From the NCBI GenBank assembly GCA_017305195.1, contig JAFKMU010000047.1, forward strand, positions 1 through 64,000: 64,000 nucleotides of DNA, given 5' to 3'. A model generated the notes under the pieces. It ran no database searches. It saw only the letters and a list, made by a program, of their open reading frames with translations, and had not been told where the DNA came from. Below are positions 43,429-52,061 of the stretch, one piece after another. This stretch comes from Verrucomicrobiota bacterium. GTDB taxonomy: Bacteria; Verrucomicrobiota; Verrucomicrobiia; Chthoniobacterales; Terrimicrobiaceae. How positions within the stretch are numbered: the stretch's first letter is position 1; every line of letters starts with the position of its first letter. Both the position numbers and the translations under genes were made by a program.

Positions 43429-44622
43429 GTGAATTCATTGCGTGTTCTGACCTGCGGCATCTTGTTTTCCGCCGGTCTGGCATTCCTCGGAGGATGTGGG
43501 CAGAAGGCTCCCGAGCAACCCGCACCCGCCGCCGAAGCAACACCTCCCCCTGTGCCGGAGGATCCGTCAGCCACCCGCATCGGACTCATCCTCCCCCTCT
43601 CCGGCGCGCAGGCCACCTTTGGCAATGACGCGATCAAGGGCGCTCAACTGGCGGAAGCGGAAATCAACGCCGCTGGCGGTGTGCTCGGCCACCCGATCAA
43701 GCTGATCGTCCGCGATAGTCAATCCGACACCGAAGCCACGCTGAAAGCGGTGAACGATTTGGCGGAAAAGGAAAATGCCGTGGCGTTGATCGGGGAAATC
43801 GCCAGCGACCGCACGCTCGCAGCCGCCCCGGTCGCGCAAAAGCTCGGCATCCCGCTCATTACCCCCGGAGCTACCCATGCGGGCGTGACGGCGGCGGGAG
43901 ACTACATTTTCCGCGTCTGCTACACCGATGCGGCCCAGGCGATCGCCATGGCCAAGTTTGCCCGGTCCATCGACGTGACCAAGGCCGCCATACTCTACGA
44001 TGCTACGAACCCCTATAGTTCGGACCTCGCGGCCATTTTCAAAAAGGATTTCTCCGAGCATGGCGGCCAGATCGTGGCCGAAGCCACCTACCAATCCGGC
44101 GAGTCCAATTTCTCCGCCCAGCTCCAGCAGATCAAGGCTGTCTCGCCCGAGATCATCTTCCTCCCGTCGTATTATCGAGAGGCCGCGATGGCCATCATTG
44201 AGGCGCGCCAGCTCGGCATCGAGGCTCCGTTCCTGGGCACCGATGGCTGGGACTCCTCGGAGTTCCTCCGGGTCGGGGGAAAGGCTGCCAATAATTCGTA
44301 CTTCACCAGCCACTTCTCCGCCGAAAGCCGCGACCCGGCCGTGATCGACTTCGTCAAGCGCTACACGGCAAAGTACAACGCCTCACCGGCTCCCCTCGCC
44401 GCCCTCGGGTACGACAGCGTTTTCCTCGTGGTCGATGCCCTCAAGCGCGCTGGCTCCGACGACCCGGAGCCGCTGAAAAACGCCCTCGCAGGCACGCAGG
44501 ATTTCCCTGGCGTCACAGGCAGGATCACCTTCGACGAGAAGCACAACCCATCGAAACCCGCCTTCGTCCTGCGCGTGCAGGACGGAAAGTTCAACTACAT
44601 CGAGACGGTCGAGCCGCGCTGA
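43429..44622 (+). CDS. Lipoprotein solute-binding protein (LivJ/branched-chain amino acid type)
   Basis: A 397-residue periplasmic binding protein. It has a lipoprotein signal peptide with lipobox LGGC at about residues 20-23 and a Pro/Ala-rich linker. The type-I periplasmic-binding fold has IGLILPLSGAQATFGNDAIKGAQLAEAEINAAGG at its start, ALIGEIASDRTLAAAP and LGTDGWDSSEFL. It should bind amino acids or related small molecules for an ABC importer, but no permease or ATPase gene is nearby, so it may be an orphan receptor. It starts at GTG 43429. It is convergent with the acyltransferase gene, whose stop lies directly adjacent. Confidence 0.9.
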   Translation: MNSLRVLTCGILFSAGLAFLGGCGQKAPEQPAPAAEATPPPVPEDPSATRIGLILPLSGAQATFGNDAIKGAQLAEAEINAAGGVLGHPIKLIVRDSQSDTEATLKAVNDLAEKENAVALIGEIASDRTLAAAPVAQKLGIPLITPGATHAGVTAAGDYIFRVCYTDAAQAIAMAKFARSIDVTKAAILYDATNPYSSDLAAIFKKDFSEHGGQIVAEATYQSGESNFSAQLQQIKAVSPEIIFLPSYYREAAMAIIEARQLGIEAPFLGTDGWDSSEFLRVGGKAANNSYFTSHFSAESRDPAVIDFVKRYTAKYNASPAPLAALGYDSVFLVVDALKRAGSDDPEPLKNALAGTQDFPGVTGRITFDEKHNPSKPAFVLRVQDGKFNYIETVEPR

Positions 44623-45612
44623 TCAGGCGGCGCGGTCTTTTTTCGCCTTTTCCGTTTCGCGCAGCAGCTTGTCGAAGCGCTTCGCGGTGTTGGAGTAGAA
44701 CGGATACCGCGACGTGTCGCCCTGGCTGGGCTTGAAGCGCCAGTGTTTGTAGGCCCAGAGCCAGAGATGCGGCTCGGCGTGAATGGAGGGCTCCAGCACG
44801 TTCCAGCAGAGCTGGGTCACCTCGGCAGCCGTGGCGTTTTCCGGGTACTCCAGCGGCGGGTGGATGTGCATTCGCACCCGACCGTCCGGCATGGGGTGGC
44901 ACTCTACCGGCATGATCAAGGCCCCCGTGCGCATGGCCAGCGCGGCGTGCATCTGGGTGGCGCACAGTTTGATGCCACCAAAGGTCTCGATGATCACTCC
45001 GGCCTCGTCGGGATCGATATTGAGATCATTGAGCATGGAGAACTTTCCGCCGCTCTTGAGATGCTTGAGCATGCGGATCATCGCGCGCTCCTGCGGGAAA
45101 ATCTGGTGCCCGGTACTGGAGCGCAGGCGGTCAAAGATCGCGCCCAGGAGCGGGTTCCTGAACTTCTGCGTGATGACGAGACCCGGCTCCACAATGTAGG
45201 CGCTGATCAGGCTCATCCACTCGAAGTTGGAATAGTGCAGACACAGGTAAATGACCGGCTTGCCGATTTCCTTGTGACCCGAGGGATGATCCAGCCCCTC
45301 AACGACCGCGAGCTGTTGGAAGCGCTCCGGGGAGAGATTGGGCGCCCAGAAGAGCTCCAGCATCGTCCGGGCGAACGTCTGGTAGCTGCGCTCGGCAATG
45401 CGCGCTTTTTCCTTCGGCGTATACTTGTCGCCAAAGGCGGCGTCGAGATTAGCCCGGGCCACCTGCCGTCCGCGTTTGTCGGCGTGATAGGCAATCGAGC
45501 CGACCACCGCGGCAAGGCGGCGAAGCGCCCCGTAGGGCAGACGTCCCACCAGCCAGACCACGGCGGAAAGGCCGTAGTATTCCAGCCGCTGCTGAAAAGT
45601 CGGCTCCGCCAT
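44623..45612 (-). CDS. Lysophospholipid/lipid A acyltransferase (LpxL/HtrB family)
   Basis: A 329-residue membrane-anchored acyltransferase. The N-terminal hydrophobic region (about 10-35) precedes the catalytic motif: His-x4-acidic in LCLHYSNFEWMS (about residues 122-133). It is followed by RKFRNP-like ITQKFRNPLLG and a RSSTGHQIFPQERAM segment. Lipid A late acyltransferases of this family add secondary acyl chains to Kdo2-lipid IVA; the enzyme could also act on other lipids. The gene is second after metG, with 3 bases between the metG stop and its ATG, so they share a transcript. The C-terminal tail is Lys/Glu-rich. Confidence 0.88.
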   Translation of the reverse strand: MAEPTFQQRLEYYGLSAVVWLVGRLPYGALRRLAAVVGSIAYHADKRGRQVARANLDAAFGDKYTPKEKARIAERSYQTFARTMLELFWAPNLSPERFQQLAVVEGLDHPSGHKEIGKPVIYLCLHYSNFEWMSLISAYIVEPGLVITQKFRNPLLGAIFDRLRSSTGHQIFPQERAMIRMLKHLKSGGKFSMLNDLNIDPDEAGVIIETFGGIKLCATQMHAALAMRTGALIMPVECHPMPDGRVRMHIHPPLEYPENATAAEVTQLCWNVLEPSIHAEPHLWLWAYKHWRFKPSQGDTSRYPFYSNTAKRFDKLLRETEKAKKDRAA

Positions 45613-45615
45613 GGC

Positions 45616-47145
45616 TTACTCTGCCGCTGCCTCGATCCGCGGGAAGAGCACCTGCGGCTCACCCAGCACATGACCGTCCGGCAATCCACCCCACGCCGTG
45701 TCGGCGAGCTTGATTTCACCGGAAACCGCAAGCTGGTCAAGAATGCCACGCGAGGCCTTGGGCAGCACGGGATCGATGAGGATGGCGAGGATGCGCAATG
45801 ACTCGGCCAGCGTGTAGAGCACGGTGTCGAGCTCCTGCGCTTTTTCCGGGTCCTTCGCAAGCTTCCACGGGGCGGATTCCTCGACGAAGGCGTTGCAGCG
45901 CGTCGCGAGGCCCCACGCGATTTCCAGCGCCTGATGCACGAGGTTCTGGTCGAGCGCGGTGGTGTAATCCTTCACCGTCTGCGCGGCGAAGGCGGAAATC
46001 TCGGCGGATTCGCCGCGCACGAGTTTGCCCTGGCGATAGCGCTTGGCCATGTTGAGCGTGCGGTTCAGCAGGTTGCCGAGGCTGTTGGCCAGGTCGACAT
46101 TATACCGCTGCACGAGCCGCTGGTCGGTGAAGTCCATGTCCTGCCCCACCACGCAATCGCGCATGAGGAAATACCGCAGGCTTTCCACGCCGAAGGTGTC
46201 GGCGAAGGTGTGCGGGTCGCGGATGTTGCCGATTGACTTGCTCATCTTTTCACCGTCCACGAGCACGTAGCCGTGAACGAGGAAACGCGGCATGTCCTCA
46301 TCGGCGAAGCCCATGGCCTTCAGCATGGCGAGCCAGTAGATGCCGTGGGCTGGGATGATGATGTCCTTGCCGATGACGTGCAGGGCGGGCCAGAGTTTGC
46401 GGAATTTTTCGTCATCGGAAAGATAGCCCGCGAAGCTGATGTAGTTCACCAGCGCGTCGAACCACACGTAGGTCACGCAGGAGGTGTCAAAGGGCAGCTC
46501 AATGCCCCAGGCGAGGCGGGACTTCGGGCGGGAAATCGAGAGATCACCGCTCAGGCGCTCGGCGGCATTGCGAAGCTCGGTCTGGCGGAAAGCCGGCTGG
46601 ACGCAGCCCGGATGCGAATCGAGAAATTGCAGGAGCCAGTCGCGATAGTTGCCGAGGCGGAAGTACCAGTTTTCCTCCTCCAGCTCGACCACTTCGCCCC
46701 ACTCCGGGCCGAAGTTGCCATCCTCGCCACGCTCCTTGTCGGTGAGAAACTGCTCCTGGCGCACGCTGTAAAAGCCGCGGTACTTCGCCTTGTAGATGTC
46801 CCCGCGATCGTAGAGATCCTGGAGGATTTTCTGCACGCAGCTCTTGTGCAGCGGGTCTGTCGTCGCGGCCCAGCCGTCGTAGCTGATCTCCAGCTTTTCC
46901 CAGAGGTCGAGGAACTTTGCCGTCGTCTTGGTGACAAACTCCTCGGGCGAGATGCCTTCCTTGGCCGCCGCCTGCTGCACCTTCTGCCCATGTTGATCAA
47001 CGCCGGTGAGGAACCAGGAGTCATCCCCCTTCAGGCGATGATAACGCACGAGGACATCGGCGAGGATCTTCTCGTAGGCGTGGCCGATGTGAGGAGCCGC
47101 GTTGGTGTAGTCAATCGCGGTGGTGATGTAAAACGTCTTGCTCAA
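45616..47145 (-). CDS. metG: Methionyl-tRNA synthetase
   Basis: A 509-residue class-I synthetase charging tRNA-Met. The HIGH motif is NAAPHIGHAYEKIL and the KMSKS motif DGEKMSKSIGNIRDP (about 300). An anticodon-binding helical domain occupies 370-500. The connective-peptide knuckle region (FYSVRQEQFLTDKERGE to ENWYFRL) has no cysteine pairs, so this is the zinc-free type. No C-terminal tRNA-binding (Trbp111) domain is present, making it a short form. It has a promoter at 47187-47215 and is followed after 3 bases by the acyltransferase gene. Confidence 0.96.
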   Translation of the reverse strand: MSKTFYITTAIDYTNAAPHIGHAYEKILADVLVRYHRLKGDDSWFLTGVDQHGQKVQQAAAKEGISPEEFVTKTTAKFLDLWEKLEISYDGWAATTDPLHKSCVQKILQDLYDRGDIYKAKYRGFYSVRQEQFLTDKERGEDGNFGPEWGEVVELEEENWYFRLGNYRDWLLQFLDSHPGCVQPAFRQTELRNAAERLSGDLSISRPKSRLAWGIELPFDTSCVTYVWFDALVNYISFAGYLSDDEKFRKLWPALHVIGKDIIIPAHGIYWLAMLKAMGFADEDMPRFLVHGYVLVDGEKMSKSIGNIRDPHTFADTFGVESLRYFLMRDCVVGQDMDFTDQRLVQRYNVDLANSLGNLLNRTLNMAKRYRQGKLVRGESAEISAFAAQTVKDYTTALDQNLVHQALEIAWGLATRCNAFVEESAPWKLAKDPEKAQELDTVLYTLAESLRILAILIDPVLPKASRGILDQLAVSGEIKLADTAWGGLPDGHVLGEPQVLFPRIEAAAE

Positions 47146-47186
47146 GGTATGTGCGGCTGGCTGAAACTTTTATGCAGGGAGCGAAA

Positions 47187-47215
47187 AGTATATCCGCTCG
47201 GCCCGGAGGCGTAAA
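47187..47215 (-). promoter_or_regulatory. Promoter of metG
   Basis: On the minus strand, TTTACG (plus coordinates 47210-47215) and TATACT (47187-47192) are 17 bases apart. The predicted transcription start at about 47180 leaves a leader of about 35 bases. Confidence 0.6.
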
Positions 47216-47238
47216 GCCAAGAGCCGGAACCTGACATC

Positions 47239-48009
47239 CTAAACGAAATCCAACGCGGCCGTGCGCGCAAGCAGCCCGTGCCGCAGCGCCAGCTCCCGGA
47301 AAAGGAGGATCGCCTCCTTTTCCTTCTCGCCCAGATCGTAGCGGATGTGCCTCGTCAGGTACTCGTAAGAGCCATTCGGATCGCCCGTCTTGTTGGCAAT
47401 CTCCCGCCGGGACTCAAGCCCGTCCGCCTTGACTTCCCGCAACGCCTTGGCGATTCCCGGCGCGTCCTTCACCCCCGAGCGCAGCGCCCACGCGGCAAAG
47501 ACAAACGGCAGGCCGGTATGCGCCAACCAAAGCTCCCCGAGGTCGTGATATCGCCAGCCGCCATCGTGACGGGCGCGAAATTCCAGCGCCGGGTCGCCAA
47601 TGATGAGGCGGGAGGCGTTCACCGGCGGATTCGACGAAGCTACCAGTTCCCAGTCGCCGGGATAAAACTCCGAGAGCAGCACCTGCAAAAGCGCAACCGA
47701 GCTCCGCGACGACGGATCGAGGTAGATTTCCCCCGGAACGCCAAACTGCCCACGGCTCGCCACGAAAACGCTGTGCACCGGCCCTCGGCATGCGATGGCG
47801 ACATCATCGACCACCTTCTCGACGCCGAGATGCAGAATCTCGAAGAGCGGGATCAGGGCCACGTCGATCTTTCCGGCCTCGAAACTGTTCGTCAGCTTCG
47901 CTGGAACCTCAAGAACGACCTTTGCCGGGTCCAGCCCCCAGATAAGGGGCCTGGCATTGAGATAGGAAACACTGCCGACGCGAACGCCGGTCAAAGCGAC
48001 GGGAGTCAT
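47239..48009 (-). CDS. mqnA: Chorismate dehydratase MqnA (futalosine pathway)
   Basis: A 256-residue enzyme of the menaquinone futalosine pathway that dehydrates chorismate to 3-enolpyruvoyl-benzoate. It has a periplasmic-binding-like fold without a signal peptide. Family blocks are VRVGSVSYLNARPLIWGL at the start, KIDVALIPLFEIL, SRSSVALLQVLL and RLIIGDPALEF, followed by LGELWLAHTGLPFVFAAWA. It follows mqnE with a 1-base overlap of stop and start, giving the first two steps of the pathway as one transcript. Its substrate chorismate is also the substrate of the secreted chorismate mutase at 56997, but the two act in different compartments. Confidence 0.94.
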   Translation of the reverse strand: MTPVALTGVRVGSVSYLNARPLIWGLDPAKVVLEVPAKLTNSFEAGKIDVALIPLFEILHLGVEKVVDDVAIACRGPVHSVFVASRGQFGVPGEIYLDPSSRSSVALLQVLLSEFYPGDWELVASSNPPVNASRLIIGDPALEFRARHDGGWRYHDLGELWLAHTGLPFVFAAWALRSGVKDAPGIAKALREVKADGLESRREIANKTGDPNGSYEYLTRHIRYDLGEKEKEAILLFRELALRHGLLARTAALDFV

Positions 48010-49142
48010 CAGGCTGCGACGAGTTCGCCCGGCCCGGTGTTCGGAATGCGCTCGTAAAAGCTGTTTCGCTGCATCGGTACGCGGCCCGCTTCGCGGATCG
48101 CTTTCTCAAGGGCCGCGACGGTCTGCTGCTGCGGCGTCTGCGCGCCTGCCATATGGAAAATCTTTTCCTCGATGATCGTGCCGTGCAGGTCGTCCACCCC
48201 GTAGCCGAGCGAGAGCTGGGCGACGGGCAGCCCGAGGCTGATCCAGTAGCCTGTGATGTGCGGGATGTTATCGAGGTAAATGCGGCTGATCGCGATATTC
48301 TTCAGCTCCTCGTACGCCGTGGCGTGCGGGATGCCTTTCAGCGCGGGACGCGCACCGTCCGGCTCGAAGGCAAACGGAACAAAGCCGGTGAAGCCGCCCG
48401 TGTCGTCCTGAATCTCTCGCAGGCGGCGCAGGTGATCGATGCGATGATGGGCATTCTCGATGTGCCCGTAGAGCATCGTGCAGGTGCTGTGCTCGCCGAG
48501 CTGATGCCAGGTGCGGTGCACCTCGGCCCATTCCTCGGCGGTTTCCTTGCCTTTGCAAATCTGGTCGCGGATGCCCTGGTCAAAAATCTCAGCGCCTCCG
48601 CCGGTGATGGCGCCCAGGCCGTTCTCGCGGAGGAGGATTAGCGTGTCGCGCACCGGCATCTTGAAAACACGGTCGGCCAGATGGCGGATCTCGACGGCGG
48701 TAAAGGCCTTGATGATGAGGGCGGAATCCAACGCGCGCAGCTGGCGGAGCAGGTCGAGATACCAATCCCCGGTCAGAGTGGGATGCAGCCCGCCTACCAT
48801 GTGAATCTCGGTGATGCCGAGCTTGAGCGCATCGCGCACGGTGTCGACGATCTCGGGGATCGCCATCTCAAAGGCGTGCTCCTCGCGTTTCTTCGCCCCA
48901 AAGGCGCAAAACTGGCACGATAGCAGGCAAACGTTGGAGTAGTTGATGTAGCGATTGTGAATGTACGTCGCCACATTGCCGTTGATGCGCTCCCGGAGGA
49001 TATTGGCGATCGCGCCGATGCCGTTGAGATCGCGGGAACCGTACAGCGTCAGCCCGTCAGCGTCGCTAATCCTCTCGCCAGCAAGGACTTTATCACAGAT
49101 GGGACGCAGTTCCGGGGCGAGCAGTTTCGGATTCAGAGCCAT
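48009..49142 (-). CDS. mqnE: Aminodeoxyfutalosine synthase MqnE (radical SAM)
   Basis: A 377-residue radical-SAM enzyme that joins the MqnA product to S-adenosylmethionine to form aminodeoxyfutalosine. The [4Fe-4S] motif is C-x3-C-x2-C in NVCLLSCQFCAFG. Further family motifs are EIHMVGGLHPTL, ITGGGAEIFDQGIR and HTWH-type RTWHQLGEHSTCTMLYGH. The start is ATG 49142, consistent with the family N terminus; a longer frame to 49184 is not needed. It is the first gene of the mqnE-mqnA pair. Later pathway genes (mqnB, mqnC, mqnD) are not in the window. Confidence 0.95.
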   Translation of the reverse strand: MALNPKLLAPELRPICDKVLAGERISDADGLTLYGSRDLNGIGAIANILRERINGNVATYIHNRYINYSNVCLLSCQFCAFGAKKREEHAFEMAIPEIVDTVRDALKLGITEIHMVGGLHPTLTGDWYLDLLRQLRALDSALIIKAFTAVEIRHLADRVFKMPVRDTLILLRENGLGAITGGGAEIFDQGIRDQICKGKETAEEWAEVHRTWHQLGEHSTCTMLYGHIENAHHRIDHLRRLREIQDDTGGFTGFVPFAFEPDGARPALKGIPHATAYEELKNIAISRIYLDNIPHITGYWISLGLPVAQLSLGYGVDDLHGTIIEEKIFHMAGAQTPQQQTVAALEKAIREAGRVPMQRNSFYERIPNTGPGELVAA

Positions 49143-49245
49143 GGGTATTTCATCAATCTCACCTGCTACGTTCGTGCATGGCAAGACGGATTCAAGTCCC
49201 CGCCCGAAAATGGAATTTCAGGCGGGTGACTGATCAAAGAGATAA

Positions 49246-51558
49246 CTAATGCTTCTTGTTCATGGCCGCGGTGAACCAGTCGACCTGGCCAAAACCGCCG
49301 CCTCCTCCCCCGCCCCGGTTGCCGGAGCGATGGCGATCCACGTCGCGGGAGTTGCCTTCCGGGCGCTTCTCACCCGGCTTGCGAGCGGGAGCCGCCTCGG
49401 GCTTGCTCTTCATGGAGAGGCCGATGCGCTTGCGCGGGAGATCGACCTCCATGACCGTGACATGGACCTTCTGGCCCACCTTCACGACATCGGCCGGACT
49501 TTTCACGAACTGGTCGGAAAGCTGGCTGATGTGGACGAGGCCGTCCTGGTGTACGCCGATGTCGACGAATGCGCCAAAAGCCGTGACGTTGGTCACGATG
49601 CCCGGGAGTTTCATCCCCGTCTGGAGCTGCTCCATCTTCTCGACGCCATCGGCAAAGCTGAACGCCTCAAACTGCTGGCGCGGATCGCGGCCCGGCTTGG
49701 CCAGCTCCTGCATGATGTCGTTGAGAGTCGGCAGACCGACGTCCTCGGTGACGTACTTCTTCAGGTCGATCTTGTTGCGCTTCACGCCATCCTTGAGCAA
49801 CTCGGAAACCGTCGCGCCGATGTCGCGGGCGATGTTGTTAAGGAGATCGTAACGCTCCGGGTGCACGGCGCTCGCGTCGAGCGGGTCCTCGCCGTCGCGG
49901 ATGCGCAGGAAGCCCGCCGCCTGCTCGAACGCCTTCGGGCCGAGGTTGGCGACCTTGAGGAGTTCCTTGCGGCTCTTGAAGGGGCCATTGGCATCGCGAT
50001 GCTCGACGATGCTGGCGGCGGTGCGGGAGTTCAGGCCCGACACGTAGCTCAGCAGGTGCTTGCTCGCGGTGTTGAGTTCCACGCCCACGTTGTTCACGCA
50101 GGAGATGACGATGTCGTCGAGGGAACGCTTGAGGGCGTTCTGGTCCACGTCGTGCTGGTATTGACCGACGCCGATCGACTTGGGATCGATCTTCACGAGT
50201 TCCGCCAGCGGGTCCATGAGACGGCGACCGATGGAGACCGCGCCGCGCACGGTGATGTCGTGATTCGGGAATTCCTCACGGGCAACCTCCGAGGCCGAGT
50301 AAATCGACGCGCCGGATTCGTTGACCACGACGACCGGGATGGAAGTCGGCAGCTTGATCTTGCGGATAAAAGCCTCGGTCTCGCGGGAGGCTGTGCCGTT
50401 GCCGATGGCGATAGCCTCGATGTGATGCTTCTTCACGAGAGAGTGCAACACCTCGGCGGCCTCGACCTGCTCGCGGGTGCTCTTCTCGGGGTAGATGACT
50501 TCGTTCTCCAGCAGCTTGCCCTGGCGGTCGAGCACGACCACCTTGCAGCCCGTGCGGAAGCCCGGGTCGATGGCGAGCATCGTCTTCTGGCCCAGCGGCG
50601 AAGCGAGTAGAAGCTCGCGCAGGTTCTCGGCGAAAACGCGGATGGCTTCCTCGTCGGCCTTCTTCTTATAGAAAATACGGGCCTCGGCCTCCATGGCGAA
50701 CCCGAGGAGACGCTTGTAGCAATCCTGGGCGGCGAGACGCACCTGCTCGGCAGCGGGCGATTTACCGCGCACGAAGAGATTTTCCACGATGGTGAGCGCG
50801 TCTTCCTCCGGCGGGGTAAGACGGGAATACAGGAAGCCCTCGGATTCACCACGGCGAATGGCGAGGATGCGGTGCGAAGGCGCGTTGGCGGCGGGTTCGC
50901 TCCAGTCAAAGTAGTCCTTGAACTTGGCCCCCTCCTCTTCCTTGCCCAGGGCGACCTTGGATTTCAACACGCCCTTGGTCAGGTAAAGGTCGCGCAGCTT
51001 GGCGCGCACCTCGGCATCGTCGTTGATGCGCTCGGCGATGATGTCGCGGGCTCCGGCCAGAGCGGCCTCGGCGTCCGGCACTTCCTTGGCGGCGTCGACG
51101 AACGGAGCGGCCTCCGCCACCGGGTCGGTCGAGGCGTCCTGCGCCCAGAGGATGTCGGCCAGCGGTTCGAGTCCGCGCTCCTTGGCGACGGTGGCCTTGG
51201 TGCGCTTCTTCGGGCGGAACGGCAGGTAAATATCCTCCAGGGTCGCGAGCGTCTCGGCGCCGTCGATCTTGGCCTTGAGCTCCTCGGTCAAAAGTTTGCG
51301 CTCCTCGAGCGAGGAGACGATGGACTCGCGGCGCTTGTCGAGTTCGACCAACTGCTCAAGGCGGTCGCGAATCGAGGTGATCTGCACTTCGTCCAGCTCA
51401 CCCGTGCGCTCTTTGCGGTAACGCGCGATAAAGGGCACCGTGGCTCCCTCCTCCAGGAGCATCGCTGTCGCGGCGACCTGACGGGGCTGCAGCTTCAGTT
51501 CCTGGGTAACTTTCAGTACGTATTTTTCGATCATTGCGGGAGAAAAAGGGTGCGTCAT
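49246..51558 (-). CDS. tex: Tex-like RNA-binding transcription factor
   Basis: A 770-residue nucleic-acid-binding protein related to eukaryotic Spt6. The N-terminal HTH/helical region (VAATAMLLEEGATVPFIARYRKERTGELDEVQ) is followed by a YqgF-like RNase H fold (about 330-450; MLAIDPGFRTGCKVVVLD). Helix-hairpin-helix repeats (about 500-600) and a C-terminal S1 domain (about 650-720; GMKLPGIVTNVTAFGAFVDIGVHQDGLVHIS) follow. The tail is Gly/Arg-rich with a poly-Gly run. It takes part in transcription fidelity or stress responses. The start is ATG 51558; ATG 51534 is a close alternative. The upstream extension to 51645 is rejected. Confidence 0.95.
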   Translation of the reverse strand: MTHPFSPAMIEKYVLKVTQELKLQPRQVAATAMLLEEGATVPFIARYRKERTGELDEVQITSIRDRLEQLVELDKRRESIVSSLEERKLLTEELKAKIDGAETLATLEDIYLPFRPKKRTKATVAKERGLEPLADILWAQDASTDPVAEAAPFVDAAKEVPDAEAALAGARDIIAERINDDAEVRAKLRDLYLTKGVLKSKVALGKEEEGAKFKDYFDWSEPAANAPSHRILAIRRGESEGFLYSRLTPPEEDALTIVENLFVRGKSPAAEQVRLAAQDCYKRLLGFAMEAEARIFYKKKADEEAIRVFAENLRELLLASPLGQKTMLAIDPGFRTGCKVVVLDRQGKLLENEVIYPEKSTREQVEAAEVLHSLVKKHHIEAIAIGNGTASRETEAFIRKIKLPTSIPVVVVNESGASIYSASEVAREEFPNHDITVRGAVSIGRRLMDPLAELVKIDPKSIGVGQYQHDVDQNALKRSLDDIVISCVNNVGVELNTASKHLLSYVSGLNSRTAASIVEHRDANGPFKSRKELLKVANLGPKAFEQAAGFLRIRDGEDPLDASAVHPERYDLLNNIARDIGATVSELLKDGVKRNKIDLKKYVTEDVGLPTLNDIMQELAKPGRDPRQQFEAFSFADGVEKMEQLQTGMKLPGIVTNVTAFGAFVDIGVHQDGLVHISQLSDQFVKSPADVVKVGQKVHVTVMEVDLPRKRIGLSMKSKPEAAPARKPGEKRPEGNSRDVDRHRSGNRGGGGGGGFGQVDWFTAAMNKKH

Positions 51559-52061
51559 GTTGCGCCAATTCCACGCGGAGTCAATGAGGAGAAAATTCCA
51601 TTTCTCGCTTGCGCACCCGGCATCGGCTTCCATGGTAGAATTCATCGACTTTGGCGAGGTTTCCCTGCGCCCAGGAGAAGCCGAAAACTCCCGAAAGAGG
51701 TCTCCATTGAGTCAAAGACGGTCGCCTTCAACCGCGAAAATGCTCAGGTGAGGCGTTTTTCTTGCCCGCAGCCTTACGTAGCGTCCCGCTGTATCAGTCC
51801 CCGCATTTCCGGCGGTCTTTTCTGCATCTCGCCACCTTCCATGGGAGAAAAGCGCTCCCCTCATCCCGACTATTATTAGTTATTCTTATTTTCTTGTTTG
51901 CTCGACACCTGAACGGCATCCTCGGGCCAGTTGGCCGATTGATGAGCATCCTCAATCCCAGGCGTGAAAAGGGGCATGATCCGGACCTGATGATCCGGAG
52001 GGGGCAGTGTAGTAGCCGCGTGGCTGGCTGAATTCCCGATTCCCTACCCTAAACACCCGCC
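51559..52061. other. 503-bp intergenic region between tex and xfp
   Basis: No gene or RNA could be supported. The stretch around 51865-51905 is AT-rich and could hold divergent promoters. A small inverted repeat, TCCGGA...TGATCCGGA, lies around 51980-52000. Frames such as 51762-52031 have no recognisable domains. Confidence 0.45.

Noticed and set aside
51762..52031. 89-codon frame with a hydrophobic stretch between tex and xfp
   Set aside because: Only one short hydrophobic run, with no visible ribosome binding site or promoter context; most likely chance.
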